Source: Caulobacter sp. 73W
Lineage (GTDB): Bacteria > Pseudomonadota > Alphaproteobacteria > Caulobacterales > Caulobacteraceae
NCBI RefSeq assembly: GCF_041021955.1
Contig: NZ_CP158375.1
Location: 1,984,001 to 2,048,000, forward strand
Direction of reading: 5' to 3'
DNA length: 64,000 nucleotides
Under the pieces are notes generated by a model that made no database searches, had not been told where the DNA came from, and was given only the letters and a program-made list of their open reading frames with translations. The position numbers and the translations under genes were made by a program. How positions within the stretch are numbered: the stretch's first letter is position 1; each line of letters starts with the position of its first letter. Positions 55,933 through 64,000 of the stretch are shown piece after piece.

Positions 55933-56747
55933 TCACTTCGCGTCCCGCGCCGGCGGTGAGCCGGAATAGGGCGTCCCCACGGAGACCACGGCGTCGAATC
56001 CCTCGCGCGACGTATCCAGCCGGATGCCGCGCGCGGGAACAGCCTCGCGGGCGGTGGAGGGCCAGATCCGGCATTCCTGCGGCGCGCCTTCGGAAGGCGA
56101 GCGGCAGCCCCACACCTCCCCCCGCCGCGCACGAAGGTCGCCGCCACGGTGCGGTCGGCGGGCAGGTGCTGCGACATGGCCAGGAACGGCGGATTGAACG
56201 AGGTCCAGGCGCTCTTGCCCGCATGGCCGACGCCGGTCAGGGCGAGGACCGGCGCGGCCGGCCGAGCCGCCCTGGCCGCCATCAACAGGCGGGCCATGCC
56301 GGTCTCGCGTGCGTCGGAGGTTCCAGCCGGGCCTTCGCTGGGGTGGTCGAAGGCGACGACAGACAGGTCCGCCCCCGCCGCTTTGAACCGGCGCAGGCTA
56401 TCGATCAGGTCGAGCATGGCGGCGCTGGCCCGGCCGTGAGGATCACCCCACCCCTCCGCGGCTAGCAATTGCGCGCTCGCCTGCGCTCCGCCGTCGGAGG
56501 CCAGATAGGCGTCCAGCGCCGGCTGCTCCGCCGGCAGGAACTCCACCCCCGCCGTCACAGGACCGGAGGCGGCGTAGGCGCAGACCAGGTCAGCGAACAG
56601 AGCCGGCAGCTCCTTGGTGCCATGGGCCTCGCCCAGGATGACGTAGTCGGGCGCGCGGGCCTTCAGCGCCTCCACGCCTTCCAGTGGTGGACAGTCGGTC
56701 CCGCCGATGGCGAGCGCGGCGGCGGCGATGGGCAGAATTGATGGCAT
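55933..56747 (-). pseudogene. EreA/ChaN-like exported protein, frameshifted at a C6 run
   Basis: ATG 56747 begins a short signal-like segment (MPSILPIAAAALAIGG). Motifs typical of the erythromycin-esterase/ChaN/Tiki-like fold follow: PDYVILGEAHGTKELPALF, GVEFLPAEQPALDAYL and ALTGVGHAGK. After ATFVRGGG the frame is lost at the C-run 56119-56124. One base away the sequence continues EVWGCRSPSEGAPQECR and ends GTPYSGSPPARDAK with a TGA at 55933-55935. Repaired length is about 271 aa. The substrate is unknown. Confidence 0.7.
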
Positions 56748-56838
56748 GGGCGATCCTTGTCTTGGCTGAGGATCGCTTAGGCCGTGCGGCGCGCGCCCGC
56801 CTGGGCCGCGCGCCGATGTTTAGGTGATGTTTCGCCGA

Positions 56839-57180
56839 TCAGTCGGCGGAGCCGGACTTGACGATCTTGCGGTTGGCGGCGCGGGTCTTGGGACCCTGGC
56901 CGCGCAGGGCCTCGGTGCGGACCGGAATGTTGGCACGGACGCCGCCCTGCTGCAGGGCGACAAACTCGTCGGCGAAGTCGCCGTCCTCGTCCATGAAGTC
57001 GGCGATCTCACCCGCAGCCGGGGCCGCGAGGGTCGAGTCCGCTACATTGGGCGCGGCGTAGGCGCGCGGCTCGGGCCGGACGGCGGCGTTCTGCTCCACG
57101 CCCTTGTCGTTGCCGGGGGTCTGGCCCGTGACGGCGTTCTGGGCGGTCGCGCGGGGGGACTGGGTGTTCTGATGCGGCAT
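56839..57180 (-). CDS. Hypothetical low-complexity protein
   Basis: 113 aa from ATG 57180 (AAAGG about 10 nt upstream), starting MPHQNTQSPRATAQNAV. It is rich in Ala/Gln/Pro with an acidic centre (DFMDEDGDFADEFV) and a basic end (AANRKIVKSGSAD). It is probably disordered and has no recognised family. It is divergent from the MpaB-like gene by 91 bp. Confidence 0.55.
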   Translation of the reverse strand: MPHQNTQSPRATAQNAVTGQTPGNDKGVEQNAAVRPEPRAYAAPNVADSTLAAPAAGEIADFMDEDGDFADEFVALQQGGVRANIPVRTEALRGQGPKTRAANRKIVKSGSAD

Positions 57181-57271
57181 GAAAAGCGCCTTTGACTGAC
57201 GTTGGGGACCCTCAAGCAACCATTGGCGGCCCGGCCAAGTTTCACGGGGTCGAAGCATCGGAGACAGCATC

Positions 57272-58162
57272 ATGGCGCATCAAGCGGCGTTCCCCGCGCG
57301 ACTGTTGGCCCGGCAGATGAAGGGTGTCCCGCCGTTCGACTTTTCCACCCCGGCGGGAGAGCCCGCCCTGGCCGCGCCGGACTCCGTCTCCTGGCGAGTG
57401 TTCAAAAACCCAATCGCCCTGTTCATCGGCGGCATCACCGCCGTGCTGCTGGAGCTGGCCGAGCCACGCGTCCGTTCGGGCGTGTGGGAGAACACCAGCT
57501 TCCGCACCGATCCTCTGCCGCGCATGAAGCGCACGGGCCTGGCGGCGATGGTCACGGTCTATGGCGCGCGGTCGAAGGCCGAGGCGATGATCGCCGGGGT
57601 CGGCCGCCTGCACGGGCGCGTGGCGGGAACGACGCCGGACGGGACCGCCTATCGCGCCGACGATCCGGAGCTGCTGGATTGGGTGCAGGCCACCGCATCC
57701 TACGGCTTCATGCAAGGCTACCACCGCTTCGTGCGGCCCCTGTCGCAGGCCGAGCGCGACCAGTTCTATGCGGAGGCGGCGCCTTCGGCGCGGCTCTACG
57801 GCGCGGTCGGCGCCCCGACCTCGGAGGCCGCGCTGGAGGCGCAGTTCCAGGCCATGCGGCCCAAACTGGAGCCGTCGGACATCGTGCTGGAGTTCCTGAA
57901 CATCATCGCCCGCACCAAGGCCGCGCCGTTCGGCCTGGGCTGGATGCAGGCCATGCTGGTGAGGGCGGCGGTGTCCACTCTGCCCGACTGGACCCAAACC
58001 CTGCTGGGTCTGGAAGGACGGGGACTGCGCAAGGGCGAGGCGGGCTTGATCCGTACGCTGGGGCGCATCGCCGACCGCATCGCGATCAGCGCGGCGCCCC
58101 GGCCCAGGCGTCGGTGCGCATGGGCCGGCCGGCGGACTTCCTGTACCGCTGAGAGGTCCTAG
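57272..58162 (+). CDS. MpaB/DUF2236 family oxygenase, C-terminus possibly frameshifted
   Basis: 296 aa as read. The family pattern is clear: NPIALFIGGITAVLLELAEP, SFRTDPLPRMKRTGLAA, the haem-region GRLHGRVAGTTPDG, and DDPELLDWVQATASYGF. These proteins (relatives of latex-clearing and MpaB oxygenases) bind b-type haem through conserved His residues; substrates are mostly unknown. After DRIAISAA the last 20 residues become Arg-rich, whereas a neighbouring frame gives AQASVRMGRPADFLYR and a stop at 58152. It overlaps the convergent regA by 4 bp. Confidence 0.8.
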   Translation: MAHQAAFPARLLARQMKGVPPFDFSTPAGEPALAAPDSVSWRVFKNPIALFIGGITAVLLELAEPRVRSGVWENTSFRTDPLPRMKRTGLAAMVTVYGARSKAEAMIAGVGRLHGRVAGTTPDGTAYRADDPELLDWVQATASYGFMQGYHRFVRPLSQAERDQFYAEAAPSARLYGAVGAPTSEAALEAQFQAMRPKLEPSDIVLEFLNIIARTKAAPFGLGWMQAMLVRAAVSTLPDWTQTLLGLEGRGLRKGEAGLIRTLGRIADRIAISAAPRPRRRCAWAGRRTSCTAERS

Positions 58163-58716
58163 CGCGGAGCGCGCTTGGCCAGGATGCGCTGCAGGGTGCG
58201 GCGGTGCATGTTCAGGCGGCGCGCCGTTTCAGACACGTTGTGGCCGCACAGCTCATAGACCCGCTGGATGTGCTCCCACCGCACGCGGTCAGCGCTCATC
58301 GGGTTTTCCGGCGGCGGCGGGGCCGCGTCGGGACGGGCCAGCAGGGCGCGGACCACGTCATCGGCGTCGGCGGGCTTGGGCAGATAGTCGACCGCCCCGG
58401 CCTTAACCGCCGCCACGGCGGTGGCGATGTTGCCGTAGCCGGTCAGCATGACGATGCGCGATTCCGGGCGGGCGTTGCGGATCTGCTCGACCACCGAAAG
58501 GCCGGTGCCGTCCTCCAGGCGCATGTCCAGGACGGCGAAGGCCGGGGCCTTGGTCCGCACGGCCGCGGCCGCTTCCTGAACGCCGGCGGCGGTGGCGACC
58601 TCGAAGCCGCGCTGCTCCAGCGCCCGTCCGAGGCGGGTGCGCAGCGGCGCGTCGTCATCCACCACCAGCAGGCTCTTGTCCGGCAGGGCTTCCACGGCGC
58701 TGGTCAGGTCGGTCAT
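58159..58716 (-). CDS. regA: Redox response regulator RegA/ActR/PrrA
   Basis: A 185-aa regulator. The receiver domain has VVDDDAPLRTRLG, phospho-acceptor Asp64 (AVLDMRLEDG), TGYGNIATAV and DYLPKPAD. A Pro-rich hinge (APPPPENP) leads to a Fis-type HTH (HNVSETARRLNMHRRTLQRI). The hinge plus HTH is diagnostic of this family. It activates or represses respiratory, carbon and redox genes according to quinone state. The regB gene lies 73 bp upstream on the same strand. Confidence 0.95.
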   Translation of the reverse strand: MTDLTSAVEALPDKSLLVVDDDAPLRTRLGRALEQRGFEVATAAGVQEAAAAVRTKAPAFAVLDMRLEDGTGLSVVEQIRNARPESRIVMLTGYGNIATAVAAVKAGAVDYLPKPADADDVVRALLARPDAAPPPPENPMSADRVRWEHIQRVYELCGHNVSETARRLNMHRRTLQRILAKRAPR

Positions 58717-58789
58717 TCACAAAACTCCCCGGCAGACCGGCGATAGGCCGGCTCCGTTGCGACATCTTGTCTTTGTAAACTGGTTCGCA

Positions 58790-60199
58790 TCAAGCCCCAC
58801 GCAAGGTTTCGGCGAGATTTGGCGCCTCCACGACCGCCCTAGGCCAGCGCGCCGCGACGACGGCGCCCAGCTGACGGCCATTCCTGAAATCCACTACGGC
58901 GCCGGTTCGTTCCAGCAGGGTCTTGGCGATGAAGAAGCCCAGGCCCATGCCGACGTGGCCGGTGCGGCCGCCTTCGGCTCCCGGACGGCTGGTGATGTAG
59001 GGCTCGCCCAGTTTGGCCAGGATCTCCGGCGAGAAGCCGGGGCCGTCATCACGGACCTCCACCAAGACGGAGCGGTCGTCGAAGCGGGCGGTGACCAGCA
59101 CCTCCGACTTGGCGAAATCGACGGCGTTCTCGACGATCGAGGTCATGGCGTGGACCACTTCGGGCATGCGCCAGATATCCGGGGCCGCGCCGGGGCCGCC
59201 TGTGACCACAGCCTCGACCCGCACGCCGCCCACCGACAGGTGCGGCTCGATGGTTTCCTGAACGAACTGAAGCAGGCTCATGCGCTCGTGAACCGCGTCA
59301 CCGGTCTCGGGCGTCTCGCCCAGGCGCTGCAGGATCTCGCGGCACCGCTGGGCCTGGGCGATCATCAGCTCGGCGTCCTCGCGGGTCACCGGGTCGGTCG
59401 TGCCGCGCGCCATCTCGCGCGCCACGACGGTGATGGTGGCCAGGGGCGTGCCAAGCTCGTGCGCGGCGGCGGCGGCCAGGGCGCCCAGCGCCGAAAGGCG
59501 CTGCTCGCGGGCCAGCACCCGCTGGGTCACGTCCAGGGCCAGCTGCATGCGGACGTTCTCGGCCGCCGCATACCAGGCGTATCCGGCGGTGAAGATGATC
59601 CCCAGCACCCGCGCCGTGGTGACCACCACCATGAACAGCAGGGTCGGCTCCTGAGAGGCCATCTCGGGGCCCCAGGGGACCGGGAACGGGCTAAACGCCA
59701 GTGCGATGGTCATGGCCACCGCCAGGCCCGCCAGGCCCAGGGCGTAACGGGCCGGCAGGGTCGCCGCCGCCAGGGTGGCGGGCGCGGCCAGGAGCAGGGC
59801 GAAGGGATTGGCCCCGCCCCCGGTCAGGAACAGCATGGCCGTCATCTGCAGGATGTCGAAGGCCAGCTGGGCGGTCGCCTCGCTGTCGCGCACCTGGCGC
59901 TGGCCGCCGGCGGCGATCATCAGCAGGACGTTCAGCCAGGCCGCCAGGGCGATCAGGGCGAAGCACAGGGCGAAGGGGACCTTGAAGTCCAGAACCAGCC
60001 CCGCCACCAGCAGGACGATGGTCTGCCCAACCACCGCCAGCCAGCGCAGGCCGATCAGGGTGCGGGCGCGCAGGCCGTTGCGCAGGGCCCGGCCCTGACC
60101 ACCACGAGCCTCGGCTTGCGCAGGATCGGTCCCCGGCCTATCGAGGCCTCGCGCCATGGCTTCATCTGTCGTGGGTGGGCCCATGCGCGCCAAGATCAA
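58790..60199 (-). CDS. regB: Redox sensor histidine kinase RegB/ActS/PrrB
   Basis: A 469-aa kinase with six hydrophobic helices (about 50-205). It carries the quinone-binding heptad GGGANPF at 127-133, an H-box LAAAAAHELGTPLATI (His247) and the redox-sensing Cys286 in QAQRCREIL. ATPase motifs are VENAVDFAKSE, DDGPGFSPEIL and GMGLGFFIAKTLLE. TTG 60199 is preferred because AAGGA lies 6 nt upstream; ATG 60184 lacks a site. It senses ubiquinone redox state and phosphorylates RegA. It is divergent from sco, the classical regB-senC-regA neighbourhood. Confidence 0.95.
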   Translation of the reverse strand: MILARMGPPTTDEAMARGLDRPGTDPAQAEARGGQGRALRNGLRARTLIGLRWLAVVGQTIVLLVAGLVLDFKVPFALCFALIALAAWLNVLLMIAAGGQRQVRDSEATAQLAFDILQMTAMLFLTGGGANPFALLLAAPATLAAATLPARYALGLAGLAVAMTIALAFSPFPVPWGPEMASQEPTLLFMVVVTTARVLGIIFTAGYAWYAAAENVRMQLALDVTQRVLAREQRLSALGALAAAAAHELGTPLATITVVAREMARGTTDPVTREDAELMIAQAQRCREILQRLGETPETGDAVHERMSLLQFVQETIEPHLSVGGVRVEAVVTGGPGAAPDIWRMPEVVHAMTSIVENAVDFAKSEVLVTARFDDRSVLVEVRDDGPGFSPEILAKLGEPYITSRPGAEGGRTGHVGMGLGFFIAKTLLERTGAVVDFRNGRQLGAVVAARWPRAVVEAPNLAETLRGA

Positions 60200-60249
60200 C
60201 GACTTTCCTTCTCTAGGCGAGCCCTCGTTTCAGGGGCCGGAGTTTCCTC

Positions 60250-60867
60250 ATGAACCGTGTTCGCGTGCTTCTGGTTCTCATCTGCCTCGCCGCGGCGGCG
60301 TTCGCGGGGGTGCTGGCCTGGCGCGTCGGCGCGCTGGGCGGCCGCTCGGGCGGCTCTTCCGGTCAGGTGAGCACGACGGGCGCGGCGGCCATCGGCGGCC
60401 CCTTCACCCTGGTTGACCAGGACGGCAAGCCGGTGACGGAAGCGGCGCTGAAGGGCCGCTGGAGCGCGGTGTTCTTCGGCTTCACCTATTGCCCGGACGT
60501 CTGCCCCGGCACGCTGCAGGCCCTGAAGGCGGCCGTCGGCCAGATCGGCGGCAAGGCCGACAAGCTGCAGGTGGTGTTCATCTCGATCGATCCCGAGCGC
60601 GATACGCCCCAGCAGATGAAGGACTATCTGGGCGCCATGGAGATGCCGGTGAAGACCGTCGGCATGACCGGCACGCCAGAACAGATCGCCGCCGCCGCCA
60701 AGGCCTATCGCGCCTATTACAAGAAGAATGGCGAGGGCGAGGGCTATCTGGTCGATCACTCCACGGCGATCTACCTGATGAACCCGCAGGGCGGCTTCGA
60801 CCGGGTGCTGGCCTACGGCATGACGCCCGACCAGATGGCCGAACAGCTGAACCAGGCGATCCAGTAG
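60250..60867 (+). CDS. SCO1/SenC copper chaperone
   Basis: A 205-aa membrane-anchored thioredoxin-fold protein. An N-terminal helix (LLVLICLAAAAFAGVLAW) precedes the copper site Cys81/Cys85 in TYCPDVCPG and His170 in LVDHSTAIYL. It delivers copper to the CuA centre of cytochrome oxidase or reduces its cysteines. Location next to regB is conserved in Alphaproteobacteria. Confidence 0.95.
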   Translation: MNRVRVLLVLICLAAAAFAGVLAWRVGALGGRSGGSSGQVSTTGAAAIGGPFTLVDQDGKPVTEAALKGRWSAVFFGFTYCPDVCPGTLQALKAAVGQIGGKADKLQVVFISIDPERDTPQQMKDYLGAMEMPVKTVGMTGTPEQIAAAAKAYRAYYKKNGEGEGYLVDHSTAIYLMNPQGGFDRVLAYGMTPDQMAEQLNQAIQ

Positions 60868-60869
60868 CC

Positions 60870-60923
60870 CGCCTGCGCTGTTGGGGCGCAACGCAGAAGG
60901 CTGGACTTCGTTAAGCGCAGGCG
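60870..60923. repeat. 10-bp inverted repeat between sco and phaZ
   Basis: CGCCTGCGCT (60870-60879) and AGCGCAGGCG (60914-60923) are exact inverse copies separated by 34 nt. They occupy most of the 95-bp gap. They could form the stem of a sco terminator or of a structured phaZ leader; no T-tract follows. Confidence 0.45.
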
Positions 60924-60962
60924 TGTTATGCTGCGCCGCACAATAGCGAAGTGACCGGTCTG

Positions 60963-62234
60963 ATGCTCTACGCTCTCCACGAGGCGGCTTACTACGCCTC
61001 ACAGCCTATGCGGATGGCCGCCCTGGCGGCGCGCGACTTCTGGAGCTCGCCGCTCAACCCGAGCGCTAATTCGCGCTGGGGCCGCAGCCTGTTCGCCGGC
61101 GCCGACCTGTTCGCCAACGTCACCCGTCGCTACGGCAAGCCGGCCTGGGGGATCGACACCGTCCGCATCAACGAGACGGACGTGCGGGTGCGCCCGACCA
61201 CCGTGTGGCAGAGCCCCTGGTGCAAGCTGGTGCAGTTCGACCGCGACATGGCCGACATGCGCAAGGCCGGGAAGATGCAGCTGGACCCGGCGGTGCTGAT
61301 CGTCGCGCCGCTGTCGGGCCACTACGCCACCCTGCTGCGCGGCACGGTCGAGGCCCTGCTGCCGGACCACGCGGTGTTCATCACCGACTGGTCGAACGCC
61401 CGCGACGTGCCGATGCTGGAAGGCCGCTTCGACTTCCACGACTACATCGACCACATCCGCCAGATGCTGACCGCGATGGGCGGACGCCCGCATGTGGTCG
61501 CCGTCTGCCAGCCGGGACCGCCGGTCCTGGCCGCCGCCGCTCTGATGGCCGAGGACAACGACCCGTCGCGCCCGCGCACCATGACCTTCATGGGTTCGCC
61601 CATCGACGCGCGCCTGTCGCCGACGGTGACCAACCAGCTGGCCGAGCAGAAGCCGTTCACCTGGTTCCAGTCGAACATGATCCACACCGTGCCCGCCCCC
61701 TATCCGGGCGCGATGCGGCGCGTCTATCCGGGCTTCGTGCAGCTGGCGAGCTTCATGTCCATGAACCTGGAGCGCCACCAGGACGCCCACCGCCAGTACT
61801 TCGACGACTTGGTGAAGGGCGACGGCGACCATGCCGACAAGCACCTGGCTTTCTATGACGAGTACCTCTCGGTCCTGGACCTGACCGAGGAGTTCTATCT
61901 CCAGACTATCGACATCGTGTTCCAGAACTACCTGCTGCCCAAGGGCGAGCTGCGCCATCACGGGCGGCTGGTGAACCCGGCGGCGGTCACCGACATCGGC
62001 CTGATGACGGTGGAGGGCGAGTTGGACGACATCTCGGGCATCGGCCAGACCCAGGCGGCGCACGACCTCTGCTCGGGCCTCCCCGAAGCGCTGAAGCTGG
62101 ACTACATCCAGCCGGGCGTCGGCCACTACGGCGTCTTCAACGGCCGCCGTTTCCGCGAGGAGATCGTGCCGCGCATGCGTGATTTCATCCGCCAATGCGA
62201 TCCGGACTTTGAAGGCTCGCGCCTGAAGTCCTAA
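60963..62234 (+). CDS. phaZ: Intracellular polyhydroxyalkanoate depolymerase
   Basis: 423 aa from ATG 60963 (MLYALHEAAYY, the usual family start; GTG 60951 is an alternative). It is an alpha/beta hydrolase with Cys182 as nucleophile in VVAVCQPGPP rather than a Ser lipase box, typical of PhaZ1-type enzymes. DYIQPGVGHYGVFNGRRFR holds the catalytic His. It breaks down stored PHB granules to 3-hydroxybutyrate. PHB synthase is not in the window. Confidence 0.93.
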   Translation: MLYALHEAAYYASQPMRMAALAARDFWSSPLNPSANSRWGRSLFAGADLFANVTRRYGKPAWGIDTVRINETDVRVRPTTVWQSPWCKLVQFDRDMADMRKAGKMQLDPAVLIVAPLSGHYATLLRGTVEALLPDHAVFITDWSNARDVPMLEGRFDFHDYIDHIRQMLTAMGGRPHVVAVCQPGPPVLAAAALMAEDNDPSRPRTMTFMGSPIDARLSPTVTNQLAEQKPFTWFQSNMIHTVPAPYPGAMRRVYPGFVQLASFMSMNLERHQDAHRQYFDDLVKGDGDHADKHLAFYDEYLSVLDLTEEFYLQTIDIVFQNYLLPKGELRHHGRLVNPAAVTDIGLMTVEGELDDISGIGQTQAAHDLCSGLPEALKLDYIQPGVGHYGVFNGRRFREEIVPRMRDFIRQCDPDFEGSRLKS

Positions 62235-62245
62235 ATCCAGGGACG

Positions 62246-63004
62246 ATGAGTTTCTTCCGGATGAACGCGCCGCGAACGACCGCCCTTCGTGACGGCGACG
62301 AGATCGTCGTGGCCGGGGCGCCGGTCGTGATGAAGGTCAACGCCAAGGCGCGGCGCATCAGCCTGCGCCTGGACCGGGCAAGCCGGCGGGTGATCGCCGT
62401 GGCCCCGACCGAGCGAAAGCTGGCGGACGCCGCCGCCTTCGCCCGCGACCGCGCCGACTGGATCGCCACCCAGATGGCCGCCGTGCCGGACGCCCAGCCC
62501 CTGCGGCCCGGCGACATGCTCACCGTGTTCGGCAATCCCGTGCGGCTGGAGCGGGCCCCGGGCCGCACGCGCCTCACCGCCGCCAACGCCCTGCACCCCG
62601 CCCGCCTGATCGCGTCCGGCGAGGGCGACGCCTGGACCCGCGCCGTGCTGCGCCGCCTGAAGGCCGAGGCCAAGAGCCAGCTGACCCTGCTGACCGCCGT
62701 CCATTGCGAGGCCCTGGGCCAGCCCTTGCCGCCGGTTTCGGTGATGGACGCCAAGGGACGCTGGGGATCGTGCAAGCCGGCACATGGGCGCCATCCGGCG
62801 GCGATCCGCTATTCCTGGCGGCTGGCGCTCTGCCCGCCGTCCGTCGCCGACTATGTCTGCGCCCACGAGGCGGCGCACCTGATCGAGGCCAACCATGGCC
62901 CCCAGTTCTGGGCCCTGGTCCACGATCTGGTGGGCGACCACCGGCCGCATCGCGACTGGCTCAAGCGCCACGGCGGCGAGCTGCACGCCGTGGGCCAGGA
63001 CTGA
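62246..63004 (+). CDS. YgjP/DUF45-type metal-dependent hydrolase
   Basis: A 252-aa cytoplasmic protein. The metal site is CAHEAAHLIEANHGPQFW (H207, E208, H211, with H217 in the usual third-ligand position). SVMDAKGRWGSCKPAHG is the conserved family segment and HRDWLKRHGGELH the end. Homologues include E. coli YgjP; the substrate is unknown. It starts 11 bp after phaZ, so probably shares its transcript. Confidence 0.9.
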   Translation: MSFFRMNAPRTTALRDGDEIVVAGAPVVMKVNAKARRISLRLDRASRRVIAVAPTERKLADAAAFARDRADWIATQMAAVPDAQPLRPGDMLTVFGNPVRLERAPGRTRLTAANALHPARLIASGEGDAWTRAVLRRLKAEAKSQLTLLTAVHCEALGQPLPPVSVMDAKGRWGSCKPAHGRHPAAIRYSWRLALCPPSVADYVCAHEAAHLIEANHGPQFWALVHDLVGDHRPHRDWLKRHGGELHAVGQD

Positions 63005-63010
63005 CGCCGA

Positions 63011-64000
63011 TCAGTAGGGCAGTTGCGACTGCTGCGGGTTTTGCTGCTGCGGCTGGGGCTGGGCGTTCGGATCGGGCTCGCCGCCGAGGCCAAGGCCGCC
63101 GAGCAGGTCGCTGATCGCGTCTGGTTCGGGCGGCGGCGGCTCGATGGTCCCGCCGGGGATGGCCTGGGCCTTCAGGCGCGGCAGGGCCGAACCCATGAAG
63201 GTCTTCCAGATTTCGGCCGGCGCGCCGCCGCCGGTGACCCGGCGCATGGGGGTGTTGTCATCCTTGCCCACCCAGACGGCGGTGACGAAGCCGCCGGTGT
63301 AGCCGACGAACCAGGCGTCGCGATAATCGCTGGTGGTGCCGCTCTTGCCGGCCACGTCATAGCCGTCGACGCGAGCCGCCGTGCCGGTGCCGCAGCACAC
63401 GACCTGGCGCATCATCTGGTTCATGTACTGCAGCGAGGGCGAGCCGATGACGCTGGTGCGGGCCGACTTGCCCACATCGTGGTCATACAGGACCTTGCCG
63501 GCCGCCGTGCGGATGCGGGTGATGCCGTAGCCCCGCGCCGAGAAGCCGCCGTTGGCGAAGGGGGCGTAGGCCTGGGCCATCTCCAGGGGGCTGACCTCCA
63601 CCGCGCCCAGCGCCATGGACGGGTCCTGCTGGATCTTCGAGGTGATGCCGAGGCGGCGGGCCGTGGCGGCGACGTTGCCGGTGCCCACTTCGCTGGCCAG
63701 GCGCGCGGCGACCGTGTTGATCGACTGGGCCAGGGCCTGCTGGATCGTCATCGGGCCGCGGAAGTCATTGGTGTAGTTGCGCGGCTCCCAGTTGCCGATC
63801 TTCACCGGCTCATCGACGACCATGACGTTGGGCGTGCGGCCGGCCTCCATGGCGGTGAGATAGACGAACGGCTTGAAGGCCGAGCCCGCTTGGCGCTTGG
63901 CCTTGGTGGCGCGGTCGAACTCGCTCTCGGCGTAGTCAGCGCCGCCCACATAGGCGCGGATGCGGCCCTCGCCGTCGAGGGCGACCAGGGCGGCCTGCTG
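63011..64000 (-). CDS. Penicillin-binding protein 1A, C-terminal part (runs off the window)
   Basis: The last about 329 residues of a class A PBP; the N-terminal glycosyltransferase lies beyond position 64000. The transpeptidase motifs are GSAFKP (SxxK), SINT (SxN) and KSGTT (KTG). QQAALVALDGEGRIRAYVGG at the window edge is the usual entry to this domain. The tail is Pro/Gln-rich (QPQPQQQNPQQSQLPY). It cross-links peptidoglycan in the periplasm. Confidence 0.93.
   Translation of the reverse strand, partial: QQAALVALDGEGRIRAYVGGADYAESEFDRATKAKRQAGSAFKPFVYLTAMEAGRTPNVMVVDEPVKIGNWEPRNYTNDFRGPMTIQQALAQSINTVAARLASEVGTGNVAATARRLGITSKIQQDPSMALGAVEVSPLEMAQAYAPFANGGFSARGYGITRIRTAAGKVLYDHDVGKSARTSVIGSPSLQYMNQMMRQVVCCGTGTAARVDGYDVAGKSGTTSDYRDAWFVGYTGGFVTAVWVGKDDNTPMRRVTGGGAPAEIWKTFMGSALPRLKAQAIPGGTIEPPPPEPDAISDLLGGLGLGGEPDPNAQPQPQQQNPQQSQLPY

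Overview
The window looks like a chromosomal segment of a Caulobacter-type alphaproteobacterium (Caulobacterales). The evidence is high GC with strong codon bias, frequent GTG/TTG starts, a DivL-type cell-fate kinase with Tyr in place of the phospho-acceptor His, MmcB behind a GTTC-N7-GTTC LexA box, a FYDLGKRP (TIGR02300) zinc protein, the RegB/RegA-Sco locus, and a protein with the N-terminal fold of the RsaA S-layer protein. I see no phage, IS element, CRISPR array or rRNA operon. Almost everything is ordinary chromosomal backbone with a few decaying accessory genes.

Layout. 0-3 kb: a 7TM-type NarL-family kinase and its LuxR-type regulator. 3-12 kb: tail-anchored unknown protein, CPA1 Na+/H+ antiporter, beta-propeller amidohydrolase, decayed YegP-like gene, Tim44-like protein, OmpA-type lipoprotein, tRNA-Ala(GGC), FYDLGKRP protein. 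12-17 kb: aroA-cmk-rpsA-ihfB, then a dead PIN-toxin module. 17-24 kb: TonB receptor, mscL, glycine-zipper protein, GH92 alpha-mannosidase and an MFS sugar porter with a LacI-type operator. 24-29.4 kb: trpF-trpB-trpA-accD-folC. 29.5-33.6 kb: a second kinase/LuxR regulator pair followed by a stand-alone RsaA-N-terminus-like protein. 33.6-43 kb (minus strand): tsaE-amgK-murU-addB-addA and trxA. 43-49.4 kb: zapE, sdhCDAB, ferredoxin reductase and ferredoxin. 49.4-52 kb: divL. 52-58 kb: zincin, sirtuin, di-iron protein, two lipocalins, mmcB, EreA-like protein, MpaB-like oxygenase. 58-64 kb: regA, regB, sco, PHB depolymerase, YgjP-like hydrolase and the C-terminal part of PBP1A.

Two themes deserve attention. 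First, the 29.5-33.6 kb block carries a duplicated composite motif: a CCCC/GGGG dyad ending in GGGGATG, exactly 18 bp, then CCCTAA(G/C)GT. One copy precedes the response-regulator gene and one precedes the RsaA-like gene. This suggests that the regulator controls itself and a surface-layer-like protein. It is the best candidate here for an undescribed system.

Second, the window holds an unusual number of single-base frame disruptions: rpsA C-terminus, kinase 2, amgK, the EreA-like gene, the MpaB-like C-terminus, two in the YegP relic, and an extra base in the tRNA-Ala T-loop. Several lie in G/C runs and hit genes expected to be intact, so base-level assembly errors must be excluded before calling them pseudogenes. 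Separate protein oddities that are not frame errors are the loss of the AccD zinc ribbon, a missing haem-ligand His in SdhC, and a TonB receptor without a signal peptide.
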